In this document: positions 10,300 through 24,184 of the stretch, one piece after another | Layout of the letters: the number at the start of each line of letters is the position of its first letter | Position numbering within the stretch: the stretch's first letter is position 1 | Source: Inia geoffrensis | Taxonomy: Eukaryota; Chordata; Mammalia; Artiodactyla; Iniidae | Assembly (NCBI GenBank): GCA_036417435.1 | Contig: JAZAQT010000470.1 | Span: 596,791 to 660,790, forward strand | Length of the DNA: 64,000 nt | Direction: 5' to 3' | Notes under the pieces: model-generated | Told to the model about the DNA's origin: nothing | Databases searched by the model: none | The model's input: only the letters and a program-made list of their open reading frames with translations | Translations under genes and position numbers: made by a program

Positions 10300-12035
10300 T
10301 TGGCCAAAAAGGGCGTATGCGTTTTTTCCTGAATATATTCAGGAAAAAACGCATACGCCCTTTTTGGCCAACCAAGCAAGCCTGCAATGGAAATCCGCAC
10401 TACAAGGAAGTCTCACTTCCCACCAATCCAAAGGGCCGTCCGAAAAAAGTGTAAAATCCAGAGAGGCAGGACAGGCCGTGGAGAACCGGCAGCCTTGTTA
10501 TGCTGATGGGCGGGATGTAAATTGCCAACAGCCACTCTGGAGAAGTGGATGGTGTTTCCTGGAACAAAGAAAAAACCAAGCTAGAGAGCCTAGGGCACTT
10601 CCACTTATGGTGCTATAGATTCGGAAAATTTAAATGAAAAAGACACAGCCACACCAATGTTTGGGGCTGCTCTGTGTACGGGATCCTTGACAATGGTACA
10701 ACTTTAATAGCCCAGAAAGAGAAAAATGGATATAGAAGTTGTGGTACATCCCTACAATGGAATATCACTCAACAATGAAATCCATGGCAACACACCAGTA
10801 GCAGCATAATGACAGGATTTAGTTATGATGATTCTAAGTGAAATAAGTCACACAGAAAAAGAAACATCATAAGATATCACTAATACCGGGAATGTAAACA
10901 CGGCTACGTGTGAACTGCATTACAAAACACAACAGAGTCTCACATTTACAAAAGAAACTTATGCTTGCTTAAGGGGAAAGGAGAGTGGGGAGGCTGCATA
11001 AAACCAGAGGTTCACATTAGGACAGATACCATTCCATAAGCCAAATATATATTAGACAAGACCTACTCCTTGCTCAACGAAATGGACTCAACACCCCGTA
11101 TTCAAAACCTAGGAATATGCCTGACTATGAAGAAAATTAAAACCCATACATTTATAGGTCTCCATAAGAAAATCATTTGTGTACAGCACCATACACACAG
11201 CAGTGTCAATAAGCTAAATCCCCTTATAAAAATAAATTTGAAAAACAAAACACAAGGACTGTGAAATAGAGAGAAATTCTTAAATAAGTCCTTCAGGGCT
11301 TGTGAGGAATCTTGGATTTACCACCTCTACATCCACAGCTGGGGGAGAGATAAGGCTGGACACTTGGGGCTGATACTATTGGTGAGGGAATGCAGACCCT
11401 TTGAGGTAATGGTGCATTGTTCCAATTGCACGGGTCCCAAATCTCCACGTTTAAGGGATTTATCCTTCAGCTAAAATATGCATGGAAAACCCAGAATATG
11501 GTCCACGAAGTGATCAGGCATAATTTCTAAAACTCATCGCCATTTTCGCCCCCTGATACTCGAGTTCGCCGTTCCAGATGCGATATTAACATTCTCCCCA
11601 CTTGGAGAGTCAGTGCCTTTGACCTCTTGTTTGGCACAGTTTGCAATTTCTGTGGAAGATGAACAGGAATAAGGAGAACCAATGAGCGGCTAACTCGATG
11701 TGTTTGGACGGGCACATTGAACTCTGATTTCCCTACAGGAAGAAGAATTCACCAAAGGCTCAGCGGGCCATGCCGGAACGAGATTAGGGCCTGAAACAAT
11801 TCTTCGGGTTTTCGGTCAGCTCACAAGAAAGCGAGTTGAGAAAAGGAGATCTTTGGCACTGTAACTCACAATCCTGCAGAGTTCCAAATGACCCCTATCA
11901 TCCAAAAATTTATTGAAGGAAGGCTGTGAAGAGGACTTGAACGCGACGCAGAATTGCAGAAAACAGATATCAGGGGGTAGATAAGAATTGCTCTGAAAGC
12001 GTAGGAAAAGAGGCAGCAGTTCGACAGTGATGCAC
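10300..12035 (+). repeat. Monomer 6 (1736 bp)
   Basis: CAATCC at the variable BamHI site (unique), class E. Markers are CCAATGTTTGG and GACAATGGTAC, both shared with monomer 8. Private changes are GCATTGTTCCAATTGCAC. CTGAAACAATT is shared with monomers 8, 9, 15 and 18. Confidence 0.95.
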
Positions 12036-13771
12036 TTGGCCAAAAAGGGCGTATGCGTTTTTTCCTGAATATATTCAGGAAAAAACGCATACGCCCTTTT
12101 TGGCCAACCAAGCAAGCCTGCAATGGAAATCCGCACTACAAGGAAGTCTCACTTCCCACGGATCCAAAGGGCCGTCCGAAAAAAGTGTAAAATCCAGAGA
12201 GGCAGGACAGGCCGTGGAGAACCGGCAGCCTTGTTATGCTGAGGGGCGGGATGTAAATTGCCAACAGCCACTCTGGAGAAGTGGATGGTGTTTCCTGGAA
12301 CAAAGAAAAAACCAAGCTAGAGAGCCTAGGGCACTTCCACTTATGGTGCTATAGATTCGGAAAATTTAAATGAAAAAGACACAGCCACACCAAAGTTTGG
12401 GGCTGCTCTGTGTACGGGATCCTTGACTATGGTACAACTTTAATAGCCCAGAAAGAGAAAAATGGATATAGAAGTTGTGGTACATCCCTACAATGGAATA
12501 TCACTCAACAATGAAATCCATGGCAACACACCAGTAGCAGCATAATGACAGGATTTAGTTATGATGATTCTAAGTGAAATAAGTCACACAGAAAAAGAAA
12601 CATCATAAGATATCACTAATACCGGGAATGTAAACACGGCTACGTGTGAACTGCATTACAAAACACAACAGAGTCTCACATTTACAAAAGAAACTTATGC
12701 TTGCTTAAGGGGAAAGGAGAGTGGGGAGGCTGCATAAAACCAGAGGTTCACATTAGGACAGATACCATTCCATAAGCCAAATATATATTAGACAAGACCT
12801 ACTCCTTGCTCAACCAAATGGACTCAACACCCAGTATTCAAAACCTTGGAATATGCCTGACTATGAAGAAAATTAAAACCCATACATTTATAGGTCTCCA
12901 TAAGAAAATCATTTGTGTACAGCAGCATACACACAGCAGTGTCAATAAGCTAAATCCCCTTATAAAAATAAATTTGAAAAACAAAACACAAGGACTGTGA
13001 AATAGAGAGAAATTCTTAAATAAGTCCTTCAGGGCTTGTGAGGAATCTTGGATTTACCACCTCTACATCCACAGCTGGGGGAGAGATAAGGCTGGACACT
13101 TGGGGCTGATACTATTGGTGAGGGAATGCAGACCCTTTGAGGTAATGGTGCATGGTTCCCATTCCACGGGTCCCAAATCTCCACGTTTAAGGGATTTATC
13201 CTTCAGCTAAAATATGCATGGAAAACCCAGAATATGGTCCACGAAGTGATCAGGCATAATTTCTAAAACTCATCGCCATTTTCGCCCCCTGATACTCGAG
13301 TTCGCCGTTCCAGATGCGATATTAACATTCTCCCCACTTGGAGAGTCAGTGCCTTTGACCTCTTGTTTGGCACAGTTTGCAATTTCTGTGGAAGATGAAC
13401 AGGAATAAGGAGAACCAATGAGCGGCTAACTCGATGTGTTTGGACGGGCACATTGAACTCTGATTTCCCTACAGGAAGAAGAATTCACCAAAGGCTCAGC
13501 GGGCCATGCCGGAACGAGATTAGGGCCTGAAGCAATTCTTCGGGTTTTCGGTCAGCTCACAAGAAAGCGAGTTGAGAAAAGGAGATCTTTGGCACTGTAA
13601 CTCACAATCCTGCAGAGTTCCAAATGACCCCTATCATCCAAAAATTTATTGAAGGAAGGCTGTGAAGAGGACTTGAACGCGACGCAGAATTGCAGAAAAC
13701 AGATATCAGGGGGTAGATAAGAATTGCTCTGAAAGCGTAGGAAAAGAGGCAGCAGTTCGACAGTGATGCAC
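12036..13771 (+). repeat. Monomer 7 (1736 bp)
   Basis: BamHI+, class Q with CAGCAGCAT as in monomer 5. Private change GCTGAGGGGCGG. GGTTTTCGG in the right part. Confidence 0.95.
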
Positions 13772-15507
13772 TTGGCCAAAAAGGGCGTATGCGTTTTTTC
13801 CTGAATATATTCAGGAAAAAACGCATACGCCCTTTTTGGCCAACCAAGCAAGCCTGCAATGGAAATCCGCACTACAAGGAAGTCTCACATCCCACGGATC
13901 CAAAGGGCCGTCCGAAAAAAGTGTAAAATCCAGAGAGGCAGGACAGGCCGTGGAGAACCGGCAGCCTTGTTATGCTGATGGGCGGGATGTAAATTGCCAA
14001 CAGCCACTCTGGAGAAGTGGATGGTGTTTCCTGGAACAAAGAAAAAACCAAGCTAGAGAGCCTAGGGCACTTCCACTTATGGTGCTATAGATTCGGAAAA
14101 TTTAAATGAAAAAGACACAGCCACACCAATGTTTGGGGCTGCTCTGTGTACGGGATCCTTGACAATGGTACAACTTTAATAGCCCAGAAAGAGAAAAATG
14201 GATATAGAAGTTGTGGTACATCCCTACAATGGAATATCACTCAACAATGAAATCCATGGCAACACACCAGTAGCAGCATAATGACAGGATTTAGTTATGA
14301 TGATTCTAAGTGAAATAAGTCACACAGAAAAAGAAACATCATAAGATATCACTAATACCGGGAATGTAAACACGGCTACGTGTGAACTGCATTACAAAAC
14401 ACAACAGAGTCTCACATTTACAAAAGAAACTTATGCTTGCTTAAGGGGAAAGGAGAGTGGGGAGGCTGCATAAAACCAGAGGTTCACATTAGGACAGATA
14501 CCATTCCATAAGCCAAATATATATTAGGCAAGACCTACTCCTTGCTCAACGAAATGGACTCAACACCCCGTATTCAAAACCTAGGAATATGCCTGACTAT
14601 GAAGAAAATTAAAACCCATACATTTATAGGTCTCCATAAGAAAATCATTTGTTTACAGCACCATACACACAGCAGTGTCAATAAGCTAAATCCCCTTATA
14701 AAAATAAATTTGAAAAACAAAACACAAGGACTGTGAAATAGAGAGAAATTCTTAAATAAGTCCTTCAGGGCTTGTGAGGAATCTTGGATTTACCACCTCT
14801 ACATCCACAGCTGGGGGAGAGATAAGGCTGGACACTTGGGGCTGATACTATTGGTGAGGGAATGCAGACCCTTTGAGGTAATGGTGCATGGTTCCCATTC
14901 CACGGGTCCCAAATCTCCACGTTTAAGGGATTTATCCTTCAGCTAAAATATGCATGGAAAACCCAGAATATGGTCCACGAAGTGATCAGGCATAATTTCT
15001 AAAACTCATCGCCATTTTCGCCCCCTGATACTCGAGTTCGCCGTTCCAGATGCGATATTAACATTCTCCCCATTTGGAGAGTCAGTGCCTTTGACCTCTT
15101 GTTTGGCACAGTTTGCAATTTCTGTGGAAGATGAACAGGAATAAGGAGAACCAATGAGCGGCTAACTCGATGTGTTTGGACGGGCACATTGAACTCTGAT
15201 TTCCCTACAGGAAGAAGAATTCACCAAAGGCTCAGCGGGCCATGCCGGAACGAGATTAGGGCCTGAAACAATTCTTCGGGTTTGCGGTCAGCTCACAAGA
15301 AAGCGAGTTGAGAAAAGGAGATCTTTGGCACTGTAACTCACAATCCTGCAGAGTTCCAAATGACCCCTATCATCCAAAAATTTATTGAAGGAAGGCTGTG
15401 AAGAGGACTTGAACGCGACGCAGAATTGCAGAAAACAGATATCAGGGGGTAGATAAGAATTGCTCTGAAAGCGTAGGAAAAGAGGCAGCAGTTCGACAGT
15501 GATGCAC
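13772..15507 (+). repeat. Monomer 8 (1736 bp)
   Basis: BamHI+, class E. Shares CCAATGTTTGG, GACAATGGTAC and CTGAAACAATT with monomer 6. Private changes are CTCACATCCCACGG, TTAGGCAAG, TGTTTACAGC and CCCCATTTGGAG. Confidence 0.95.
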
Positions 15508-17242
15508 TTGGCCAAAAAGGGCGTATGCGTTTTTTCCTGAATATATTCAGGAAAAAACGCATACGCCCTTTTTGGCCAACCAAGCAAGCCTGCAATGGAA
15601 ATCCGCACTACAAGGAAGTCTCACTTCCCACCGATCCAAAGGGCCGTCCGAAAAAAGTGTAAAATCCAGAGAGGCAGGACAGGCCGTGGAGAACCGGCAG
15701 CCTTGTTATGCTGATGGGCGGGATGTAAATTGCCAACAGCCACTCTGGAGAAGTGGATGGTGTTTCCTGGAACAAAGAAAAAACCAAGCTAGAGAGCCTA
15801 GGGCACTTCCACTTATGGTGCTATAGATTCGGAAAATTTAAATGAAAAAGACACAGCCACACCAAAGTTTGGGGTTGCTCTGTGTACGGGATCCTTGACT
15901 ATGGTACAACTTTAATAGCCCAGAAAGAGAAAAATGGATATAGAAGTTGTGGTACATCCCTACAATGGAATATCACTCAACAATGAAATCCATGGCAACA
16001 CACCAGTAGCAGCATAATGACAGGATATAGTTATGATGATTCTAAGTGAAATAAGTCACACAGAAAAAGAAACATCATAAGATATCACTAATACCGGGAA
16101 TGTAAACACGGCTACGTGTGAACTGCATTACAAAACACAACAGAGTCTCACATTTACAAAAGAAACTTATGCTTGCTTAAGGGGAAAGGAGAGTGGGGAG
16201 GCTGCATAAAACCAGAGGTTCACATTAGGACAGATACCATTCCATAAGCCAAATATATATTAGACAAGACCTACTCCTTGCTCAACCAAATGGACTCAAC
16301 ACCCAGTATTCAAAACCTTGGAATATGCCTGACTATGAAGAAAATTAAAACCCATACATTTATAGGTCTCCATAAGAAAATCATTTGTGTACAGCACCAT
16401 ACACACAGCAGTGTCAATAAGCTAAATCCCCTTATAAAAATAAATTTGAAAAACAAAACACAAGGACTGTGAAATAGAGAGAAATTCTTAAATAAGTCCT
16501 TCAGGGCTTGTGAGGAATCTTGGATTTACCACCTCTACATCCACAGCTGGGGGAGAGATAAGGCTGGACACTTGGGGCTGATACTATTGGTGAGGGAATG
16601 CAGACCCTTTGAGGTAATGTTGCATGGTTCCCATTCCACGGGTCCCAAATCTCCACGTTTAAGGGATTTATCCTTCAGCTAAAATATGCATGGAAAACCC
16701 AGAATATGGTCCACGAAGTGATCAGGCATAATTTGTAAAACTCATCGCCATTTTCGCCCCCTGATACTCGAGTTCGCCGTTCCAGATGCGATATTAACAT
16801 TCTCCCCACTTGGAGAGTCAGTGCCTTTGACCTCTTGTTTGGCACAGTTTGCAATTTCTGTGGAAGATGAACAGGAATAAGGAGAACCAATGAGCGGCTA
16901 ACTCGATGTGTTTGGACGGGCACATTGAACTCTGATTTCCCTACAGGAAGAAGAATTCACCAAAGGCTCAGCGGGCCATGCCGGAACGAGATTAGGGCCT
17001 GAAACAATTCTTCGGGTTTGCGGTCAGCTCACAAGAAAGCGAGTTGAGAAAGGAGATCTTTGGCACTGTAACTCACAATCCTGCAGAGTTCCAAATGACC
17101 CCTATCATCCCAAAATTTATTGAAGGAAGGCTGTGAAGAGGACTTGAACGCGACGCAGAATTGCAGAAAACAGATATCAGGGGGTAGATAAGAATTGCTC
17201 TGAAAGCGTAGGAAAAGAGGCAGCAGTTCGACAGTGATGCAC
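15508..17242 (+). repeat. Monomer 9 (1735 bp)
   Basis: BamHI-minus, class Q. Private changes are GGGGTTGCTC, AGGATATAGTT, GTAATGTTGC, AATTTGTAAAAC (opens a longer minus-strand frame, 16675-16923), a 1-bp deletion GTTGAGAAAGGAG, and CATCCCAAAATT. Confidence 0.95.
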
Positions 17243-18978
17243 TTGGCCAAAAAGGGCGTATGCGTTTTTTCCTGAATATATTCAGGAAAAAACGCATACG
17301 CCCTTTTTGGCCAACCAAGCAAGCCTGCAATGGAAATCCGCACTACAAGGAAGTCTCACTTCCCACGGATCCAAAGGGCCGTCCGAAAAAAGTGTAAAAT
17401 CCAGAGAGGCAGGACAGGCCGTGGAGAACCGGCAGCCTTGTTTTGCTGATGGGCGGGATGTAAATTGCCAACAGCCACTCTGGAGAAGTGGATGGTGTTT
17501 CCTGGAACAAAGAAAAAACCAAGCTAGAGAGCCTAGGGCACTTCCACTTATGGTGCTATAGATTCGGAAAATTTAAATGAAAAAGACACAGCCACACCAA
17601 AGTTTGGGGCTGCTCTGTGTACGGGATCCTTGACTATGGTACAACTTTAATAGCCCAGAAAGAGAAAAATGGATATAGAAGTTGTGGTACATCCCTACAA
17701 TGGAATATCACTCAACAATGAAATCCATGGCAACACACCAGTAGCAGCATAATGACAGGATTTAGTTATGATGATTCTAAGTGAAATAAGTCACACAGAA
17801 AAAGAAACATCATAAGATATCACTAATACCGGGAATGTAAACACGGCTACGTGTGAACTGCATTACAAAACACAACAGAGTCTCACATTTACAAAAGAAA
17901 CTTATGCTTGCTTAAGGGGAAAGGAGAGTGGGGAGGCTGCATAAAACCAGAGGTTCATATTAGGACAGATACCATTCCATAAGCCAAATATATATTAGAC
18001 AAGACCTACTCCTTGCTCAACGAAATGGACTCAACACCCCGTATTCAAAACCTAGGAATATGCCTGACTATGAAGAAAATTAAAACCCATACATTTATAG
18101 GTCTCCATAAGAAAATCATTTGTGTACAGCACCATACACACAGCAGTGTCAATAAGCTAAATCCCCTTATAAAAATAAATTTGAAAAACAAAACACAAGG
18201 ACTGTGAAATAGAGAGAAATTCTTAAATAAGTCCTTCAGGGCTTGTGAGGAATCTTGGATTTACCACCTCTACATCCACAGCTGGGGGAGAGATAAGGCT
18301 GGACACTTGGGGCTGATACTATTGGTGAGGGAATGCAGACCCTTTGAGGTAATGGTGCATGGTTCCCATTCCACGGGTCCCAAATCTCCACGTTTAAGGG
18401 ATTTATCCTTCAGCTAAAATATGCATGGAAAACCCAGAATATGGTCCACGAAGTGATCAGGCATAATTTCTAAAACTCATCGTCATTTTCGCCCCCTGAT
18501 ACTCGAGTTCGCCGTTCCAGATGCGATATTAACATTCTCCCCACTTGGAGAGTCAGTGCCTTTGACCTCTTGTTTGGCACAGTTTGCAATTTCTGTGGAA
18601 GATGAACAGGAATAAGGAGAACCAATGAGCGGCTAACTCGATGTGTTTGGACGGGCACATTGAACTCTGATTTCCCTACAGGAAGAAGAATTCACCAAAG
18701 GCTCAGCGGGCCATGCCGGAACGAGATTAGGGCCTGAAGCAATTCTTCGGGTTTGCGGTCAGCTCACAAGAAAGCGAGTTGAGAAAAGGAGATCTTTGGC
18801 ACTGTAACTCACAATCCTGCAGAGTTCCAAATGACCCCTATCATCCAAAAATTTATTGAAGGAAGGCTGTGAAGAGGACTTGAACGCGACGCAGAATTGC
18901 AGAAAACAGATATCAGGGGGTAGATAAGAATTGCTCTGAAAGCGTAGGAAAAGAGGCAGCAGTTCGACAGTGATGCAC
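17243..18978 (+). repeat. Monomer 10 (1736 bp)
   Basis: BamHI+, class E, TTGTTTTGCTG and CGTCATTTTCG. From 17357 it is the counterpart of monomer 0. It opens the second copy of the ten-monomer-offset block. Confidence 0.95.
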
Positions 18979-20713
18979 TTGGCCAAAAAGGGCGTATGCG
19001 TTTTTTCCTGAATATATTCAGGAAAAAACGCATACGCCCTTTTTGGCCAACCAAGCAAGCCTGCAATGGAAATCCGCACTACAAGAAGTCTCACTTCCCA
19101 CCGATCCAAAGGGCCGTCCGAAAAAAGTGTAAAATCCAGAGAGGCAGGACAGGCCATGGAGAACCGGCAGCCTTGTTATGCTGATGGGCGGGATGTAAAT
19201 TGCCAACAGCCACTCTGGAGAAGTGGATGGTGTTTCCTGGAACAAAGAAAAAACCAAGCTAGAGAGCCTAGGGCACTTCCACTTATGGTGCTATAGATTC
19301 GGAAAATTTAAATGAAAAAGACACAGCCACACCAAAGTTTGGGGCTGCACTGTGTACGGGATCCTTGACTATGGTACAACTTTAATAGCCCAGAAAGAGA
19401 AAAATGGATATAGAAGTTGTGGTACATCCCTACAATGGAATATCACTCAACAATGAAATCCATGGCAACACACTAGTAGCAGCATAATGACAGGATTTAG
19501 TTATGATGATTCTAAGTGAAATAAGTCACACAGAAAAAGAAACATCATAAGATATCACTAATACCGGGAATGTAAACACGGCTACGTGTGAACTGCATTA
19601 CAAAACACAACAGAGTCTCACATTTACAAAAGAAACTTATGCTTGCTTAAGGGGAAAGGAGAGTGGGGAGGCTGCATAAAACCAGAGGTTCACATTAGGA
19701 CAGATACCATTCCATAAGCCAAATATATATTAGACAAGACCTACTCCTTGCTCAACGAAATGGACTCAACACCCCGTATTCAAAACCTAGGAATATGCCT
19801 GACTATGAAGAAAATTAAAACCCATACATTTATAGGTCTCCATAAGAAAATCATTTGTGTACAGCACCATACACACAGCAGTGTCAATAAGCTAAATCCC
19901 CTTATAAAAATAAATTTGAAAAACAAAACACAAGGACTGTGAAATAGAGAGAAATTTTTAAATAAGTCCTTCAGGGCTTGTGAGGAATCTTGGATTTACC
20001 ACCTCTACATCCACAGCTGTGGGAGAGATAAGGCTGGACACTTGGGGCTGATACTATTGGTGAGGGAATGCAGACCCTTTGAGGTAATGGTGCATGGTTC
20101 CCATTCCACGGGTCCCAAATCTCCACGTTTAAGGGATTTATCCTTCAGCTAAAATATGCATGGAAAACCCAGAATATGGTCCACGAAGTGATCAGGCATA
20201 ATTTCTAACACTCATCGCCATTTTCGCCCCCTGATACTCGAGTTGGCCGTTCCAGATGCGATATTAACATTCTCCCCACTAGGAGAGTCAGTGCCTTTGA
20301 CCACTTGTTTGGCACAGTTTGCAATTTCTGTGGAAGATGAACAGGAATAAGGAGAACCAATGAGCGGCTAACTCGATGTGTTTGGACGGGCACATTGAAC
20401 TCTGATTTCCCTACAGGAAGAAGAATTCACCAAAGGCTCAGCGGGCCATGCCGGAACGATATTAGGGCCTGAAGCAATTCTTGGGGTTTGCGGTCAGCTC
20501 ACAAGAAAGCGAGTTGAGAAAAGGAGATCTTTGGCACTGTAACTCACAATCCTGCAGAGTTCCAAATGACCCCTATCATCCAAAAATTTATTGAAGGAAG
20601 GCTGTGAAGAGGACTTGAACGCGACGCAGAATTGCAGAAAACAGATATCAGGGGGTAGATAAGAATTGCTCTGAAAGCGTAGGAAAAGAGGCAGCAGTTC
20701 GACAGTGATGCAC
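18979..20713 (+). repeat. Monomer 11 (1735 bp)
   Basis: Full set of monomer 1 markers, including the 1-bp deletion, GGCCATGGAG and GACCACTTG. Its own changes are CCACTAGGAGAG (20281) and ACGATATTAGG (20460). Confidence 0.95.
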
Positions 20714-22448
20714 TTGGCCAAAAAGGGCGTATGCGTTTTTTCCTGAATATATTCAGGAAAAAACGCATACGCCCTTTTTGGCCAACCAAGCAAGCCTGCA
20801 ATGGAAATCCGCACTACAAGGAAGTCTCACTTCCCACCGATCCAAAGGGCCGTCCGAAAAAAGTGTAAAATCCAGAGAGGCAGGACAGGCCGTGGAGAAC
20901 CGGCAGACTTGTTATGCTGATGGGCGGGATGTAAATTGCCAACAGCCACTCTGGAGAAGTGGATGGTGTTTCCTGGAACAAAGAAAAAACCAAGCTAGAG
21001 AGCCTAGGGCACTTCCACTTATGGTGCTATAGATTCGGAAAATTTAAATGAAAAAGACACAGGCACACCAAAGTTTGGGGCTGCTCTGTGTACGGGATCC
21101 TTGACTATGGTACAACTTTAATAGCCCAGAAAGAGAAAAATGGATATAGAAGTTGTGGTACATCCCTACAATGGAATATCACTCAACAATGAAATCCATG
21201 GCAACACACCAGTAGCAGCATAATGAAAGGATTTAGTTATGATGATTCTAAGTGAAATAAGTCACACAGAAAAAGAAACATCATAAGATATCACTAATAC
21301 CGGGAATGTAAACACGGCTACGTGTGAACTGCATTACAAAACACAACAGAGTCTTACATTTACAAAAGAAACTTATGCTTGCTTAAGGGGAAAGGAGAGT
21401 GGGGAGGCTGCATAAAACCAGAGGTTCACATTAGGACAGATACCATTCCATAAGCCAAATATATATTAGACAAGACCTACTCCTTGCTCAACCAAATGGA
21501 CTCAACACCCAGTATTCAAAACCTTGGAATATGCCTGACTATGAAGAAAATTAAAACCCATACATTTATAGGTCTCCATAAGAAAATCATTTGTGTACAG
21601 CACCATACACACAGCAGTGTCAATGAGCTAAATCCCCTTATAAAAATAAATTTGAAAACAAAACACAAGGACTGTGAAATAGAGAGAAATTCTTAAATAA
21701 GTCCTTCAGGGCTTGTGAGGAATCTTGGATTTATCACCTCTACATCCACAGCTGGGGGAGAGATAAGGCTGGACACTTGGGGCTGATACTATTGGTGAGG
21801 GAATGCAGACCCTTTGAGGTAATGGTGCATGGTTCCCATTCCACGGGTCCCAAATCTCCACGTTTAAGGGATTTATCCTTCAGCTAAAATACGCATGGAA
21901 AACCCAGAATATGGTCCACGAAGTGATCAGGCATAATTTCTAAAACTCATCGCCATTTTCGCCCCCTGATACTCGAGTTCACCGTTCCAGATGCGATATT
22001 AACATTCTCCCCACTTGGAGAGTCAGTGCCTTTGACCTCTTGTTTGGCACAGTTTGCAATTTCTGTGGAAGATGAACAGGAATAAGGAGAACCAATGAGC
22101 GGCTAACTCGATGTGTTTGGACGGGCACATTGAACTCTGATTTCCCTACAGGAAGAAGAATTCCCCAAAGGATCAGCGGGCCATGCCGGAACGAGATTAG
22201 GGCCTGAAGCAATTCTTCGGGTTTGCGGTCAGCTCACAAGAAAGCGAGTTGAGAAAAGGAGATCTTTGGCACTGTAACTCACAATCCTGCAGAGTTCCAA
22301 ATGACCCCTATCATCCAAAAATTTATTGAAGGAAGGCTGTGAAGAGGACTTGAACGCGACGCAGAATTGCAGAAAACAGATATCAGGGGGTAGATAAGAA
22401 TTGCTCTGAAAGCGTAGGAAAAGAGGCAGCAGTTCGACAGTGATGCAC
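20714..22448 (+). repeat. Monomer 12 (1735 bp)
   Basis: Full set of monomer 2 markers, including CGGCAGACTTG, ACAGGCACAC, the tail deletion and GTTCACCG. Its own change is CAATGAGCT (21625). It has the common C at 21069. Confidence 0.95.
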
Positions 22449-24184
22449 TTGGCCAAAAAGGGCGTATGCGTTTTTTCCTGAATATATTCAGGAAAAAACG
22501 CATACGCCCTTTTTGGCCAACCAAGCAAGCCTGCAATGGAAATCCGCACTACAAGGAAGTCTCACTTCCCACGGATCCAAAGGGCCGTCCGAAAAAAGTG
22601 TAAAATCCAGAGAGGCAGGACAGGCCGTGGAGAACCGGCAGCCTTGTTATGCTGATGGGCGGGATGTAAATTGCCAACAGCCACTCTGGAGAAGTGGATG
22701 GTGTTTCCTGGAACAAAGAAAAAAACAAGCTAGAGAGCCTAGGGCACTTCCACTTATGGTGCTATAGATTCGGAAAATTTAAATGAAAAAGACACAGCCA
22801 CACCAAAGTTTGGGGCTGCTCTGTGTACGGAATCCTTGACTATGGTACAACTTTAATAGCCCAGAAAGAGAAAAATGGATATAGAAGTTGTGGTACATCC
22901 CTACAATGGAATATCACTCAACAATGAAATCCATGGCAACACACCAGTAGCAGCATAATGACAGGATTTAGTTATGATGATTCTAAGTGAAATAAGTCAC
23001 ACAGAAAAAGAAACATCATAAGATATCACTAATACCGGGAATGTAAACACGGCTACGTGTGAACTGCATTACAAAACACAACAGAGTCTCACATTTACAA
23101 AAGAAACTTATGCTTGCTTAAGGGGAAAGGAGAGTGGGGAGGCTGCATAAAACCAGAAGTTCATATTAGGACAGATACCATTCCATAAGCCAAATATATA
23201 TTAGACAAGACCTACTCCTTGCTCAACGAAATGGACTCAACATCCCGTATTCAAAACCTAGGAAAATGCCTGACTATGAAGAAAATTAAAACCCATACAT
23301 TTATAGGTCTCCATAAGAAAATCATTTGTGTACAGCACCATACACACAGCAGTGTCAATAAGCTAAATCCCCTTATAAAAATAAATTTGAAAAACAAAAC
23401 ACAAAGACTGTGAAATAGAGAGAAATTCTTAAATAAGTCCTTCAGGGTTTGTGAGGAATCTTGGATTTACCACCTCTACATCCACAGCTGGGGGAGAGAT
23501 AAGGCTGGACACTTGGGGCTGATACTATTGGTGAGGGAATGCAGACCCTTTGAGGTAATGGTGCATGGTTCCCATTCCACGGGTCCCAAATCTCCACGTT
23601 TAAGGGATTTATCCTTCAGCTAAAATATGCATGGAAAACCCAGAATATGGTCCACGAAGTGATCAGGCATAATTTCTAAAACTCATCGCCATTTTCGCCC
23701 CCTGATACTCGAGTTCGCCGTTCCAGATGCGATATTAACATTCTCCCCACTTGGAGAGTCAGTGCCTTTGACCTCTTGTTTGGCACAGTTTGCAATTTCT
23801 GTGGAAGATGAACAGGAATAAGGAGAACCAATGAGCGGCTAACTCGATGTGTTTGGACGGGCACAGTGAACTCTGATTTCCCTACAGGAAGAAGAATTCA
23901 CCAAAGGCTCAGCGGGCCATGCCGCAACGAGATTAGGGCCTGAAGCAATTCTTCGGGTTTGCAGTCAGCTCACAAGAAAGCGAGTTGAGAAAAGGAGATC
24001 TTCGGCACTGTAACTCAGAATCCTGCAGAGTTCCAAATGACCCCTATCATCCAAAAATTTATTGAAGGAAGGCTGTGAAGAGGACTTGAACGCGACGCAG
24101 AATTGCAGAAAACAGATATCAGGGGGTAGATAAGAATTGCTCTGAAAGCGTAGGAAAAGAGGCAGCAGTTCGACAGTGATGCAC
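22449..24184 (+). repeat. Monomer 13 (1736 bp), recombinant
   Basis: The left part carries monomer 3 markers (AAAAAACAAGC, GGAATCC, AGGAAAATGCC, ACAAAGACTG, AGGGTTTGTG at 23448). After 23584 it carries a different set (GGGTCCC, CACAGTGAAC, GCCGCAACG, TTTGCAGTC, CTTCGGCAC, CTCAGAATCC), identical to the right part of monomer 16. A junction therefore lies within this unit. Confidence 0.95.

Larger units (their letters stand above)
17357..23448. repeat. Segmental duplication A, copy 2 (partner 1-6092)
   Basis: Second copy of block A. It ends inside monomer 13 between AGGGTTTGTG (23448, still shared) and GGGTCCC (23584, no longer shared), where the sequence changes to the block B type. Confidence 0.88.
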
